Shown: positions 8,559 to 15,775 of the stretch, piece after piece | Layout: every line of letters starts with the position of its first letter | How positions within the stretch are numbered: position 1 is the first letter of the stretch | From: Desulfurellales bacterium | GTDB lineage: Bacteria > Campylobacterota_A > Desulfurellia > Desulfurellales > Hippeaceae | DNA: 35,051 nucleotides | Direction of reading: 5' to 3' | Assembly: GCA_027064405.1 (NCBI GenBank) | Contig: JAMOPP010000164.1 | Coordinates: 1-35,051 of the forward strand | Position numbers and translations under genes: made by a program | Notes under the pieces: generated by a model | Databases searched by the model: none | What the model was told of the DNA's origin: nothing | Seen by the model: only the letters and a program-made list of their open reading frames with translations

Positions 8559-8768
8559 TTATTTTCCTTTTTCTTCTGTTTCGGCTTCTATTACTTTTTT
8601 ATCTTTTTTGTCGTCTTCGTCCTCTTCCTTACCCACATCTTTTACGGATTTTTTGAATTCCTTTATTCCTTTGCCCAATCCGGAGCCTATCTCAGGAAGT
8701 TTTTTTGCTCCGAAAATTATGATTAATATAATTAGAATAGGCAAAAGTTCTTGCCAGCTTGGCATCAT
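8559..8768 (-). CDS. tatA: Sec-independent translocase component TatA
   Basis: TatA forms the variable-size pore of the twin-arginine export system, which moves folded proteins such as cofactor-containing oxidoreductases across the inner membrane. The 69-residue protein has the family's exact architecture: a short periplasmic N-terminus, one membrane helix (about 8-21), the hinge FGAKKLPEIG, an amphipathic helix (GSGLGKGIKEFKKS) and a charged Glu/Asp/Lys tail. TatB is distinguishable by a longer amphipathic helix, and TatE by context, so TatA is the best call. Two consecutive ATG codons are possible starts, both behind a strong GGAGG site. It is the first gene after the largest intergenic gap in the window and probably heads the run to ftsA. 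No tatB or tatC is present nearby. Confidence 0.93.
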   Translation of the reverse strand: MMPSWQELLPILIILIIIFGAKKLPEIGSGLGKGIKEFKKSVKDVGKEEDEDDKKDKKVIEAETEEKGK

Positions 8769-8799
8769 TGTAAGTTCCTCCTTCTTTCACATTTCCTTA

Positions 8800-8827
8800 A
8801 GTTTATCTATATACAAAAAAAAGTCAA
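8800..8827 (-). promoter_or_regulatory. Probable sigma-70 promoter for tatA-argS-...-ftsA
   Basis: Reading the minus strand, TTGACT (8827-8822) is a five-of-six match to the -35 consensus. After a 16-base spacer comes TAAACT (8805-8800), a four-of-six match to -10. Transcription would start roughly 25 bases before the tatA ATG at 8768, leaving room for its GGAGG site. It lies in the widest non-coding gap of the window, which supports it being the head promoter of the cell-wall run. Confidence 0.5.
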
Positions 8828-8840
8828 TGAAGATTTGAAA

Positions 8841-8860
8841 CGGTACAAATTATGATACCG
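8841..8860. repeat. Small inverted repeat between the EamA gene and tatA
   Basis: The arms CGGTA and TACCG flank a ten-base AT-rich loop. It lies 36 bases past the EamA transporter stop and just upstream of the putative tatA promoter. It is followed on the minus strand by only three T residues, so it is a poor Rho-independent terminator. It could be a weak terminator, an operator for the tatA promoter, or chance. Confidence 0.25.
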
Positions 8861-8895
8861 CCACAGAGCAACCCGTTAAGATTTAACTTTAATAT

Positions 8896-9777
8896 TTATG
8901 TTTTAGAAAATTTCTTTAATATATCATTTTTAAAAATCTGCATTAGACCTGAGAAAATTATTAACATTCCACCTATTATTTTAAATAGCTCCAAATTATC
9001 ATTAAAAATCAACACTCCAAATGCAACTGCAAAAAACATTTCAAGATAAGATAAAACACTATATTCCACAGCCGGCAATCTTTTTATTGCATTAAACATA
9101 AGTGTTATACCTAAAAATCCGCATACAAAAGCCATTGCGACAAGAATAAGAATATCGTTCTCTACAGTTTTAACATCAAAATCTTTAATAACAAATGGCA
9201 ATACTATTAAACTTCCAAACAAAAATTGATAAAAGCTTCTAACATTAAGGCTCACATTGGACTTTATGGTTCTATTGAAAAAAATAATCATTCCGTAAGT
9301 AAAGCCTGCTAAAATTCCGCAAATTGTTCCGTATAAATCTATACCTTTAAAATGAAAATTAAATTTTAACATAAATAAAATACCCAATACAGACAAAACA
9401 AGAGACAGAACATCAATACTCGTTAAGTTTTCTTTGAGAAATAGAAAAGCGGCAAGTGATGCAAATACAGGTCCCAAATAGAGTAAAAACACTGCATTTG
9501 ACATAGATGTTCTTTGAATTGCTATTATGTAAAATATTACGCTCGCAGATAGTGCTGCCCCGCTTAAAACTAAATTTTTCGAAGGCACTATTTTTAATTC
9601 TTTTATATCTTTTTGCATTACAACAACAAAAAACATAAGCAAAGCCGATATGAATAATCTAAAGAATGTTGTTACAGACGGTGATGTTTGAATATTTTTG
9701 ATAAATATTCCCAAACTGCCCATAAACATAGTGGCGAACAGAGCACTTATATAACCTTTTGTTTTAGAGTTAATCAT
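8896..9777 (-). CDS. EamA/DMT-family transporter, substrate unknown
   Basis: This is an inner-membrane carrier of the drug/metabolite transporter superfamily, with ten predicted helices arranged as two EamA repeats. The first repeat begins GYISALFATMFMGSLGIFIKN and the second begins near GTICGILAGFTYGMIIF. The repeats end in the familiar ERL/LPAVEYSVLSYLEMFFAVAFG pattern. From the chosen ATG at 9777 it is 293 residues, matching the usual 280-300. An in-frame ATG further upstream at 9861 would add 28 residues that look unlike a signal or helix and lack a ribosome site, so I reject it. No clear Shine-Dalgarno precedes 9777 either; a TACAAT box seven bases upstream raises the possibility of a leaderless message. 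Substrates in this family range from amino acids to purines and cannot be predicted here. Confidence 0.85.
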   Translation of the reverse strand: MINSKTKGYISALFATMFMGSLGIFIKNIQTSPSVTTFFRLFISALLMFFVVVMQKDIKELKIVPSKNLVLSGAALSASVIFYIIAIQRTSMSNAVFLLYLGPVFASLAAFLFLKENLTSIDVLSLVLSVLGILFMLKFNFHFKGIDLYGTICGILAGFTYGMIIFFNRTIKSNVSLNVRSFYQFLFGSLIVLPFVIKDFDVKTVENDILILVAMAFVCGFLGITLMFNAIKRLPAVEYSVLSYLEMFFAVAFGVLIFNDNLELFKIIGGMLIIFSGLMQIFKNDILKKFSKT

Positions 9778-9859
9778 AAAGCGAATTGTATCGATATGGC
9801 ATAAAAATGCAAGTTTCATAAAAAACTTATCGCATAACACAAGATGACATCTATATTGC

Positions 9860-9916
9860 AAAAAAACTGCTTTATCTTTAAATAGGGCGAGTAATCAAAA
9901 ATCTACACAAAGCAGT
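9860..9916 (-). terminator. Probable Rho-independent terminator after the radical SAM gene
   Basis: On the minus strand ACTGCTTT (9916-9909) pairs perfectly with AAAGCAGT (9873-9866), followed directly by a run of seven T residues (9866-9860). The upstream arm lies inside the last codons and stop of the radical SAM gene. The loop is long (about 35 bases), which lowers confidence, but the exact arms and adjoining T-run are unlikely to be coincidental. Confidence 0.5.
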
Positions 9917-10943
9917 AAGGGTCTATCGCCAGATAGTCTCCATAATACGCATCCGCCCTGGCTCTGCATCCTCCACAAACATTTATGTATTTGCAAGTTG
10001 AACACTTTTTATTATAAGAATTAAAGTTTCTCATATCCTTGAAAATTTTAGAGTTATGCCAAATATCAAGAAATCCCTTTTCCAAAATATTACCGGCATC
10101 TCTTAAAAAATAACTGCAAGGTTTTACATTTCCCTCATAATTTATGAACGCTATCTTTTGTCCTGCAAGACACCCCTTTGCTCCCCCTGTCGAAAAGCTT
10201 AAATTTCTCCTTGTATAGTCTATATTGTTTTTCCTTGCTTCTATATCGCATACTGCATAATATTCAGGTGCGCAAGTGGGTCTTACGAAGATATCCTTTT
10301 CTTTAAGCTCCATATAAAAATGCCATTTCAATATTTTTTCATAATCTGTTTTTGATATAAGCTCGTCATTTATGTCTGCACCTCGACCGGTTGGGACAAT
10401 CATAAACATATACCATGCACTTGCACCAATTTTTTTTGACAGTCTGTATGTATTTTCTATGTCATTTTGATTTCTTTTTGTAAAAGAAGAATTAACAATA
10501 AAATTTATGCCAAGTTCTTTAAAAATACTTGCCGCTTTTATTGTTTTGTCAAATGCTCCATTAATATGTCTAAAATCATCATGTATCGAACTGCTTGAAC
10601 CGTCTATACTTAAAGATACTATATCTATGTGCCGTTTTATCTCTAAAGCCTTGCTATAATCAACCAATGTTCCGTTTGTAGCAAGACCTACACGCATACC
10701 TTGTGCCCTTATATAATCGGCAATTTCAAAAACATCATTTCTTAAAAGAGGCTCTCCCCCCGTTAACACAACAACAGGCTTAAATTCTTTTGCAATTTCA
10801 TCTATCGTATCTGTTATATTCTTAAATGTTAAAACATCTTTTAACTGCATTGATGCATTTGTTCTGCAGTGTATGCAGTCTAAGTTGCAACGAGGAGTTA
10901 TTTCAAACGCAACCCATTTCAAATCAAAATCGGTTTCCATCAT
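9903..10943 (-). CDS. Radical SAM/SPASM protein of the AhbD/NirJ group
   Basis: This is a radical S-adenosylmethionine enzyme. The N-terminal [4Fe-4S] site is the canonical CxxxCxxC at C19, C23 and C26 (RCNLDCIHC), followed by GGEPLL (62-67) for SAM binding. The C-terminal third is a SPASM/twitch domain with cysteines at 314, 317, 323, 326 and 344. The segment KYINVCGGCRARADAYYGDY closely follows the pattern I know from AhbD (heme b synthase of the siroheme route) and NirJ (heme d1), as does PTCAPEYYAVCD. At 346 residues it fits AhbD. The proteins of this subgroup also include peptide-modifying relatives, and no other heme gene is adjacent, so the substrate remains uncertain. It begins one base after the dehydrogenase remnant, with two ATG codons in tandem. 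Confidence 0.8.
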   Translation of the reverse strand: MMETDFDLKWVAFEITPRCNLDCIHCRTNASMQLKDVLTFKNITDTIDEIAKEFKPVVVLTGGEPLLRNDVFEIADYIRAQGMRVGLATNGTLVDYSKALEIKRHIDIVSLSIDGSSSSIHDDFRHINGAFDKTIKAASIFKELGINFIVNSSFTKRNQNDIENTYRLSKKIGASAWYMFMIVPTGRGADINDELISKTDYEKILKWHFYMELKEKDIFVRPTCAPEYYAVCDIEARKNNIDYTRRNLSFSTGGAKGCLAGQKIAFINYEGNVKPCSYFLRDAGNILEKGFLDIWHNSKIFKDMRNFNSYNKKCSTCKYINVCGGCRARADAYYGDYLAIDPYCFV

Positions 10944-10944
10944 A

Positions 10945-11139
10945 TTAAAACTTCCCGTAGTTCTTTATATCCATAGTGGCGGACGCCTGCCGAGTTGGCA
11001 TTATTACCATATCTTCATCGGTTAATTTCTCTACTCTTCGTGTAGCAATAATTAAATTAATACCGTTTTTTGCAAAAAGCACAGCACAGGATTTCCCTAT
11101 TCCGCTTGATGCACCTGTTATCATAGCTATTTTATTCAT
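10945..11139 (-). pseudogene. Short-chain dehydrogenase with a large in-frame internal deletion
   Basis: The open frame encodes 64 residues. Residues 1-39 are a perfect SDR N-terminus with the cofactor glycine motif TGASSGIG (8-15) and the ATRRVEKL strand/helix. Residues 40-64 abruptly read as an SDR C-terminus, with MVIMPTRQASATMD matching the tail of the YdfG-like SDR group. About 190 residues that would carry the NNAG motif, catalytic Ser, and YxxxK are missing. The junction is around bases 11020-11025 and keeps the frame. The upstream AGGAG ribosome site, two bases from the diguanylate cyclase stop, is still intact, so the fragment may be translated. It cannot be an active dehydrogenase. 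I cannot rule out an assembly collapse as the cause. Confidence 0.75.
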
Positions 11140-11141
11140 TT

Positions 11142-12977
11142 TTACGGCTCCTTTTTGTAGTCTTCTATCATATGTTTCGAAAACCTAATAACCCTATTCT
11201 TACCTGTATTCTTTGCTCTATACAGTGCCATATCTGCGTATTTTATGGCTTCTTCAAGTTCGCTTGCATCTTCAGGGATAAAAGCACAGCCTACACTTAT
11301 TGTAATTTTTATCTCATTTCCTTCATAAACCACAACATCGGATTCTATAGATTTTCTTAACTCTTCGAGAGATTCTATGGATTTGTTGATTTCCATATCG
11401 GGTAATACAGCCAAAAATTCTTCGCCTCCATATCTAATAATCATATCACTCTTTCTTTTAAATAATATTTTTGTTATATGGCTTACATTTTTTAGCACAA
11501 AATCACCTGCAAGATGTCCGTAAGTATCATTAATTTTTTTAAAATTATCAATATCAATCATTGCAACCGCAATCCTTATTTTGCGCCTTGCTGCTGATGA
11601 CATTAATGTCTGTGATACCTCATTTAGAAATCTTCTATTATGAAGCCCCGTTAGTTCATCTCTTAAGCTTTTCATTTTCAAAGCACTTTCTAAATTCTTA
11701 ACATTTATAGAGTGAGCAACGCTTTTTATAAAATTTTCAAGTAATTTTAGGTTTTCTCTTATATATTCCTGATTTTTTTCATTTGTTATTATGTAAACCA
11801 TACCCACCGTACTCTGATTCGATATTATAGGTATACATAAACAACTTACATTATTATCTATATTGCATTCAACGGTTTTATGCTTTTCTGAAGACTCAAA
11901 GTCCTTTAAGCATTTTTGGAAAAATTCATAATACTTTTTAATTTTATCGCCTTTTTCAAGAACTACATTGAATTTAAAACCAATTTTGCTACATATAATA
12001 TAGTTATCTATAAGAAATTTTTCTTCTAACAGCTCCGCCAACTGCTGATAAATACCGTTTAATGCATCCTGATTTTCTATATTTTCTTTAAAATGCATTA
12101 AGTAGTAGGTGTTTTCTATATACTTATTCGTATTTTTTATAAGCTTTCCCAAACAATCGCCATTTGCCTTCTCAGGAAATTTCATATTTATATCAACATC
12201 ACCCGTAGATAACCTTTTAGAAGCCTCAGACACCCTTTCTATCGAACCTACAATTTTATTCAAAAATATGAACAGTATTAATAAAACCATGCTCGAGAGT
12301 ATTCCGCCTTGCATAATGCTTTCTATTATAGAATTCCTAAGTTCAGTTATTTTTTTTGCTTTTAAAACATCAAATCTCGATTCTATATCTTTTAAATAAA
12401 CACCGCTACCTATAATCCAATTCCAAGTTCTTACCTTTTTAACATATGCAAGTTTTTTGAATTGCTTATCCTTAATACCCGGATAATTCCAATAGTATTC
12501 AATAAATGCACTATTATGAATAGAGAGAGTAGATTGAATTTGCTTAAAAAATGCAGAATGCATTTTATCGCGTATGCCCAAAACATTTTTACCAACTAAA
12601 TCTTCTCTTGGGGGATCAACGAGTAATATTCCACTTTGAGTCATACACCAAACATAGCCCGACTTGCCGTATTTTATGGACTGCAGCTCTTCTATCGCAA
12701 CTTTTTTTGCTTTTTCTTCGCTTATAATTCCCTTTTCGTAAAGATATAAAGATGTATTTACTATATTTTCGGCAACATAAACAGCAGTTTTAATCATATC
12801 TTTATTTTGTTCGTTTATATCTTTCTTTATCTGCGCTATTTCTCTGTTTGTGTTTTTAATTTGAGTATAAAAAAAATATCCGTATCCGAATATTGCCATT
12901 AATAAAAGTCCCAATATGTAAAGCGACAATATTTTGAATCTTAGCGATACATTGTAAAACCTTTTCAGTATTTCCAT
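11142..12977 (-). CDS. Cache-HAMP-GAF-like-GGDEF diguanylate cyclase
   Basis: This inner-membrane sensor makes cyclic di-GMP. The 611 residues are arranged as membrane helix 1 (about 16-37), a periplasmic single-Cache (Cache_2) sensor (about 55-200, with YGKSGYVWCMTQSG and WNWIIGSGVYL), membrane helix 2 (about 221-241), and a HAMP linker (about 240-292). A GAF-like segment (about 305-425) follows, then the GGDEF domain (about 435-605). The active site is GGEEF (517-521). A product-inhibition I-site, RKSD (508-511), sits exactly five residues before it, so feedback control by c-di-GMP is expected. The Cache_2 type often senses small organic acids, but the ligand is not predictable. AGGGAG precedes the ATG. 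It follows lepA after 67 bases and shares its 3' end with the dehydrogenase remnant. Confidence 0.93.
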   Translation of the reverse strand: MEILKRFYNVSLRFKILSLYILGLLLMAIFGYGYFFYTQIKNTNREIAQIKKDINEQNKDMIKTAVYVAENIVNTSLYLYEKGIISEEKAKKVAIEELQSIKYGKSGYVWCMTQSGILLVDPPREDLVGKNVLGIRDKMHSAFFKQIQSTLSIHNSAFIEYYWNYPGIKDKQFKKLAYVKKVRTWNWIIGSGVYLKDIESRFDVLKAKKITELRNSIIESIMQGGILSSMVLLILFIFLNKIVGSIERVSEASKRLSTGDVDINMKFPEKANGDCLGKLIKNTNKYIENTYYLMHFKENIENQDALNGIYQQLAELLEEKFLIDNYIICSKIGFKFNVVLEKGDKIKKYYEFFQKCLKDFESSEKHKTVECNIDNNVSCLCIPIISNQSTVGMVYIITNEKNQEYIRENLKLLENFIKSVAHSINVKNLESALKMKSLRDELTGLHNRRFLNEVSQTLMSSAARRKIRIAVAMIDIDNFKKINDTYGHLAGDFVLKNVSHITKILFKRKSDMIIRYGGEEFLAVLPDMEINKSIESLEELRKSIESDVVVYEGNEIKITISVGCAFIPEDASELEEAIKYADMALYRAKNTGKNRVIRFSKHMIEDYKKEP

Positions 12978-13044
12978 AAATACTCCCTAAAAAATCGTTG
13001 TTTTTCTATTACTACGCTGATTTATCCAATATAAAAAATTTATA

Positions 13045-14844
13045 TTAAGAATTATTCGCCTCAATAAGTTTGATAAATGCCTCTTTGGAAACCGCTACGC
13101 TCCCAATCTGTTTCATTCTTTTTTTACCCTTTTTTTGCTTCTCCAGCAGTTTTCTTTTCCTTGTGATGTCTCCGCCATAGCATTTTGCCAAAACATCTTT
13201 TCTTAATGCTCCAATCTGTTCTTTGGCTATTATTTTCCCGTTTATTTTTGCTTGAAGTCTAACTTCAAAAAGCTGTTTCGGTATATATTTTTTTAGGGTT
13301 TTAAGCACATCCCTTGCCATTCTGTACGCTTTTTCCTTTGGAACTATCATCGAGAAGGAGTCAACCTCTTTTGAATTTATCATTACTACAAGTTTTGTCA
13401 GGTCGGATTTCTTAAATCCCTCAAAATTGTAATCAAAAGAGGCGTATCCTTTTGACAACGACTTCAGTTTATCATAAAAATCGGTAATAACCTCCGAAAG
13501 AGGAATGGAGTATTTAATTAAAACTCTATCTTGAGAAATGTATGTCATATTTTTTTGATTGCCACGCTTATCCTGAAGAAGCCTTAGTATATTGCCTACA
13601 AATTCTGATGGTGTAATAATTTCAACAATAACAAAAGGTTCATATATACCGGATATCTTCTGTGGCTCAGGAAGTAACGAAGGATTGTATATATCAATGA
13701 CCTCGGAATTTGTTTTCTCAATCCTATATACAACACTTGGGCTTGTAGCAACTACATCCAGATTAAATTCATCTTCAATTCTTTCTTTTGTTATATTCAT
13801 ACTTAGAACGCCCAAAAATCCGCATCTAAATCCGAAACCGAGTGAGTCTGATTTCTCAGGCTCTATTGTTAACGACGCATCGTTGAGCTGAAGTTTTCCG
13901 AGTGCTTCTTTTAAATCTTCATATTTATCCGTATCGGTTGGATAAATACCTGCATAAACAAAGGGTTTAGGCTTTTTAAACCCCTCAAAGGCTTCTTCAC
14001 TTGGGTTATTTTCAAGGGTAATTGTATCGCCTATCAATGCATCTTTTATATTTTTAACATTTGCAATTACATATCCTACGCTTCCTACATCAAGTTTTTC
14101 TATAATTTTCTGCTTTGGTGTGTAAACACCGAGTTCTTCAACCTCAAACACTTTTCCATTTGACATAATCTTGATTTTATCCCCTCTTTTAAGGGAACCT
14201 TCAAAAATTCTTACGGCAAAAACAACTCCTCTGTAGTTGTCATACCAGGAATCTACAACAAGTGCTTTTAACCGAGCAGTGTCGTTTCCTTTAGGATACG
14301 GAATTCTTTTAACGATTGCCTCAAGTATGGTATCTATTCCTATATTTTGTTTTGCGGAAACTTTAAGTGCAGACGATGTGTCTATTCCAATAGCATCCTC
14401 AATCTCATGTTTAGTCTTTTCTATATCAGCTGAAGGTAAATCTATTTTATTAATAACCGGTATTATTTCAAGGTTGTGCTCTATTGCAAGATATGCATTT
14501 GCTATTGTCTGAGCTTCTACCCCCTGTGTTGCATCCACAACAAGCAGGCAGCCTTCGCAGGCAGATAGACTTCTTGAAACCTCGTATCCGAAATCAACAT
14601 GACCTGGTGTGTCTATCATATTCAAATAGTATTTTTCATTATTATGGGTATATTCTATTCTTACTGTTTGAGCCTTTACTGTAATTCCGTGTTTTCTTTC
14701 AACATCAAGACTGTCAAGCACCTGTTCCTTCATCTCTCTTTTGCTTAGTCCGCCTGTATTTTCTATAATTCTGTCTGCAATAGTGCTCTTTCCGTGATCT
14801 ATGTGTGCTATAATTGAAAAATTTCTTATATGTTTTGTATCCAT
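13045..14844 (-). CDS. lepA: Elongation factor 4 (LepA)
   Basis: LepA is a ribosome-associated GTPase related to EF-G, affecting translation initiation and ribosome back-translocation or assembly under stress. The 599-residue length is standard. It begins MDTKHIRNFSIIAHIDHGKS, with the P-loop AHIDHGKST, then DTPGHVDFGYEV (G3) and NKIDLPSAD (G4). The C-terminal LepA-specific domain is present (KLLEKQKKGKKRMKQIG), which separates it from EF-G and BipA. The start codon shares a base with the thiD2 stop (TAATG). A stretch with only A and T, able to fold (13028-13046), overlaps its stop codon, but it is not a convincing terminator. Confidence 0.97.
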   Translation of the reverse strand: MDTKHIRNFSIIAHIDHGKSTIADRIIENTGGLSKREMKEQVLDSLDVERKHGITVKAQTVRIEYTHNNEKYYLNMIDTPGHVDFGYEVSRSLSACEGCLLVVDATQGVEAQTIANAYLAIEHNLEIIPVINKIDLPSADIEKTKHEIEDAIGIDTSSALKVSAKQNIGIDTILEAIVKRIPYPKGNDTARLKALVVDSWYDNYRGVVFAVRIFEGSLKRGDKIKIMSNGKVFEVEELGVYTPKQKIIEKLDVGSVGYVIANVKNIKDALIGDTITLENNPSEEAFEGFKKPKPFVYAGIYPTDTDKYEDLKEALGKLQLNDASLTIEPEKSDSLGFGFRCGFLGVLSMNITKERIEDEFNLDVVATSPSVVYRIEKTNSEVIDIYNPSLLPEPQKISGIYEPFVIVEIITPSEFVGNILRLLQDKRGNQKNMTYISQDRVLIKYSIPLSEVITDFYDKLKSLSKGYASFDYNFEGFKKSDLTKLVVMINSKEVDSFSMIVPKEKAYRMARDVLKTLKKYIPKQLFEVRLQAKINGKIIAKEQIGALRKDVLAKCYGGDITRKRKLLEKQKKGKKRMKQIGSVAVSKEAFIKLIEANNS

Positions 14845-15269
14845 TAAACCGCCATTTTTTTAAGTTTTAAAATAATATCCTGTTCCAAAATATAGCTTTC
14901 GTACCTCAATTTCTTAAATTGCAAAGAATCGTCTATATTTATCATCTTAAAGAGTTCTTCGAGAACCCTCAATGATTCTTCTATGCGTTTTAAATTAGCA
15001 TAAACAATATCTTCAATACTGTTTCTCACCTTTTCAATATTGCTGTTAATTGTTTTGCCTACATCATTTTTAGTATCTCTAAACAGTATAAAGTCGTTGT
15101 ATCTTTTTTGAATTAACGAAACTTCCGAGCGAATATTCTTAATTTTTCCCGATATCTCTTTATCGTCAAGTATAAATCTTGATATATCTTCGGCAACCCT
15201 TAGTCCTTCCCTTAATCGATTGAGATTTGCATCCGCTATTCTTTTTACCTTTGCGTTGCTTTTTTCCAA
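14844..15269 (-). CDS. thiD2: Stand-alone ThiD2 domain protein (HMP-phosphate kinase type)
   Basis: The 141-residue, all-helical protein matches the ThiD2 domain, usually found fused to the N-terminus of thiamine-phosphate synthase ThiE. Diagnostic segments are RIADANLNRLREGLRVAEDI (10-29), RFILDD (31-36), RDTKNDVGK (64-72) and the second repeat ANLKRIEESLRVLEELFK (91-108). ThiD2 has been reported as a monofunctional hydroxymethylpyrimidine-phosphate kinase for thiamine synthesis; that rests on published family knowledge. Here there is no ThiE attached or next door, so it must act on its own or with a distant partner. The ATG lies 25 bases inside the nuclease gene and the stop touches lepA. 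No strong ribosome site decides the start. Confidence 0.8.
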   Translation of the reverse strand: MEKSNAKVKRIADANLNRLREGLRVAEDISRFILDDKEISGKIKNIRSEVSLIQKRYNDFILFRDTKNDVGKTINSNIEKVRNSIEDIVYANLKRIEESLRVLEELFKMINIDDSLQFKKLRYESYILEQDIILKLKKMAV

Positions 15270-15775
15270 AGTATTTCGAACTCCTTTTCATAAACATTTG
15301 CTATATCGAAACGATGAATTATTACTATATTTTCGTCGTTCATAGCAAAAGCACTCGCCGTCCAATTTGCCGAACCCGAAGATACGATATTTCCGTCAAA
15401 AACTGCAAATTTATTATGCATAATGCCGTCTCTATCCCAATGCCTATGAGGTTTTGCAAATCTTACATCAATTCCGTTATTTTTGAGGTATAAATATTTC
15501 GTATATCTGTTTTCTTTTGGATTATTTGATTTTTTATCAAGAACAATCCTTATGCTTATTCCCCTTTTTTTTGCCGAAACAATACTTTGAGCAAGGGGTC
15601 TTGATGTGAAATCATACATAGCTATATCTATCGATTTTTTACTGGAATTTATCAAATCAACCAAGACATCGAGAGCCTTGTATGAAGGTGTAAAATAAAC
15701 TTCAATATCCCTGGAAAAAGCATTCAACGAAAATATTATCAAGAAAATAACGGAAAAAACAGCTTTTTTATACAT
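15245..15775 (-). CDS. Secreted single-domain phospholipase D-type nuclease
   Basis: The 176-residue protein starts with a lysine-containing signal peptide (about 1-21, cleavage near AFS-RD), so it is probably periplasmic or secreted. The mature part is one PLDc domain with a single HKD motif: H120, K122 and D127 in MHNKFAVFDG, followed by GSANWT (134-139). One-HKD proteins of about 155-180 residues act as dimers, as in the Salmonella plasmid endonuclease Nuc, so non-specific DNA or RNA cleavage is the likely activity. Phospholipid substrates are less likely at this size. It overlaps guaB by eight bases and thiD2 by 25. Its location with guaB suggests nucleic-acid scavenging, but that is speculation. 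Confidence 0.85.
   Translation of the reverse strand: MYKKAVFSVIFLIIFSLNAFSRDIEVYFTPSYKALDVLVDLINSSKKSIDIAMYDFTSRPLAQSIVSAKKRGISIRIVLDKKSNNPKENRYTKYLYLKNNGIDVRFAKPHRHWDRDGIMHNKFAVFDGNIVSSGSANWTASAFAMNDENIVIIHRFDIANVYEKEFEILWKKATQR

Noticed and set aside
9778..9861. N-terminal 28-residue extension of the EamA transporter from an ATG at 9861
   Set aside because: The added residues are unlike a signal peptide or first helix, EamA proteins begin just before helix 1, and no ribosome site precedes 9861. I place the start at 9777.
13028..13046. AT-only inverted repeat overlapping the lepA stop, considered as a terminator
   Set aside because: The stem has no G-C pairs and no following T-run on the minus strand. 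In DNA this AT-rich such palindromes are expected by chance.
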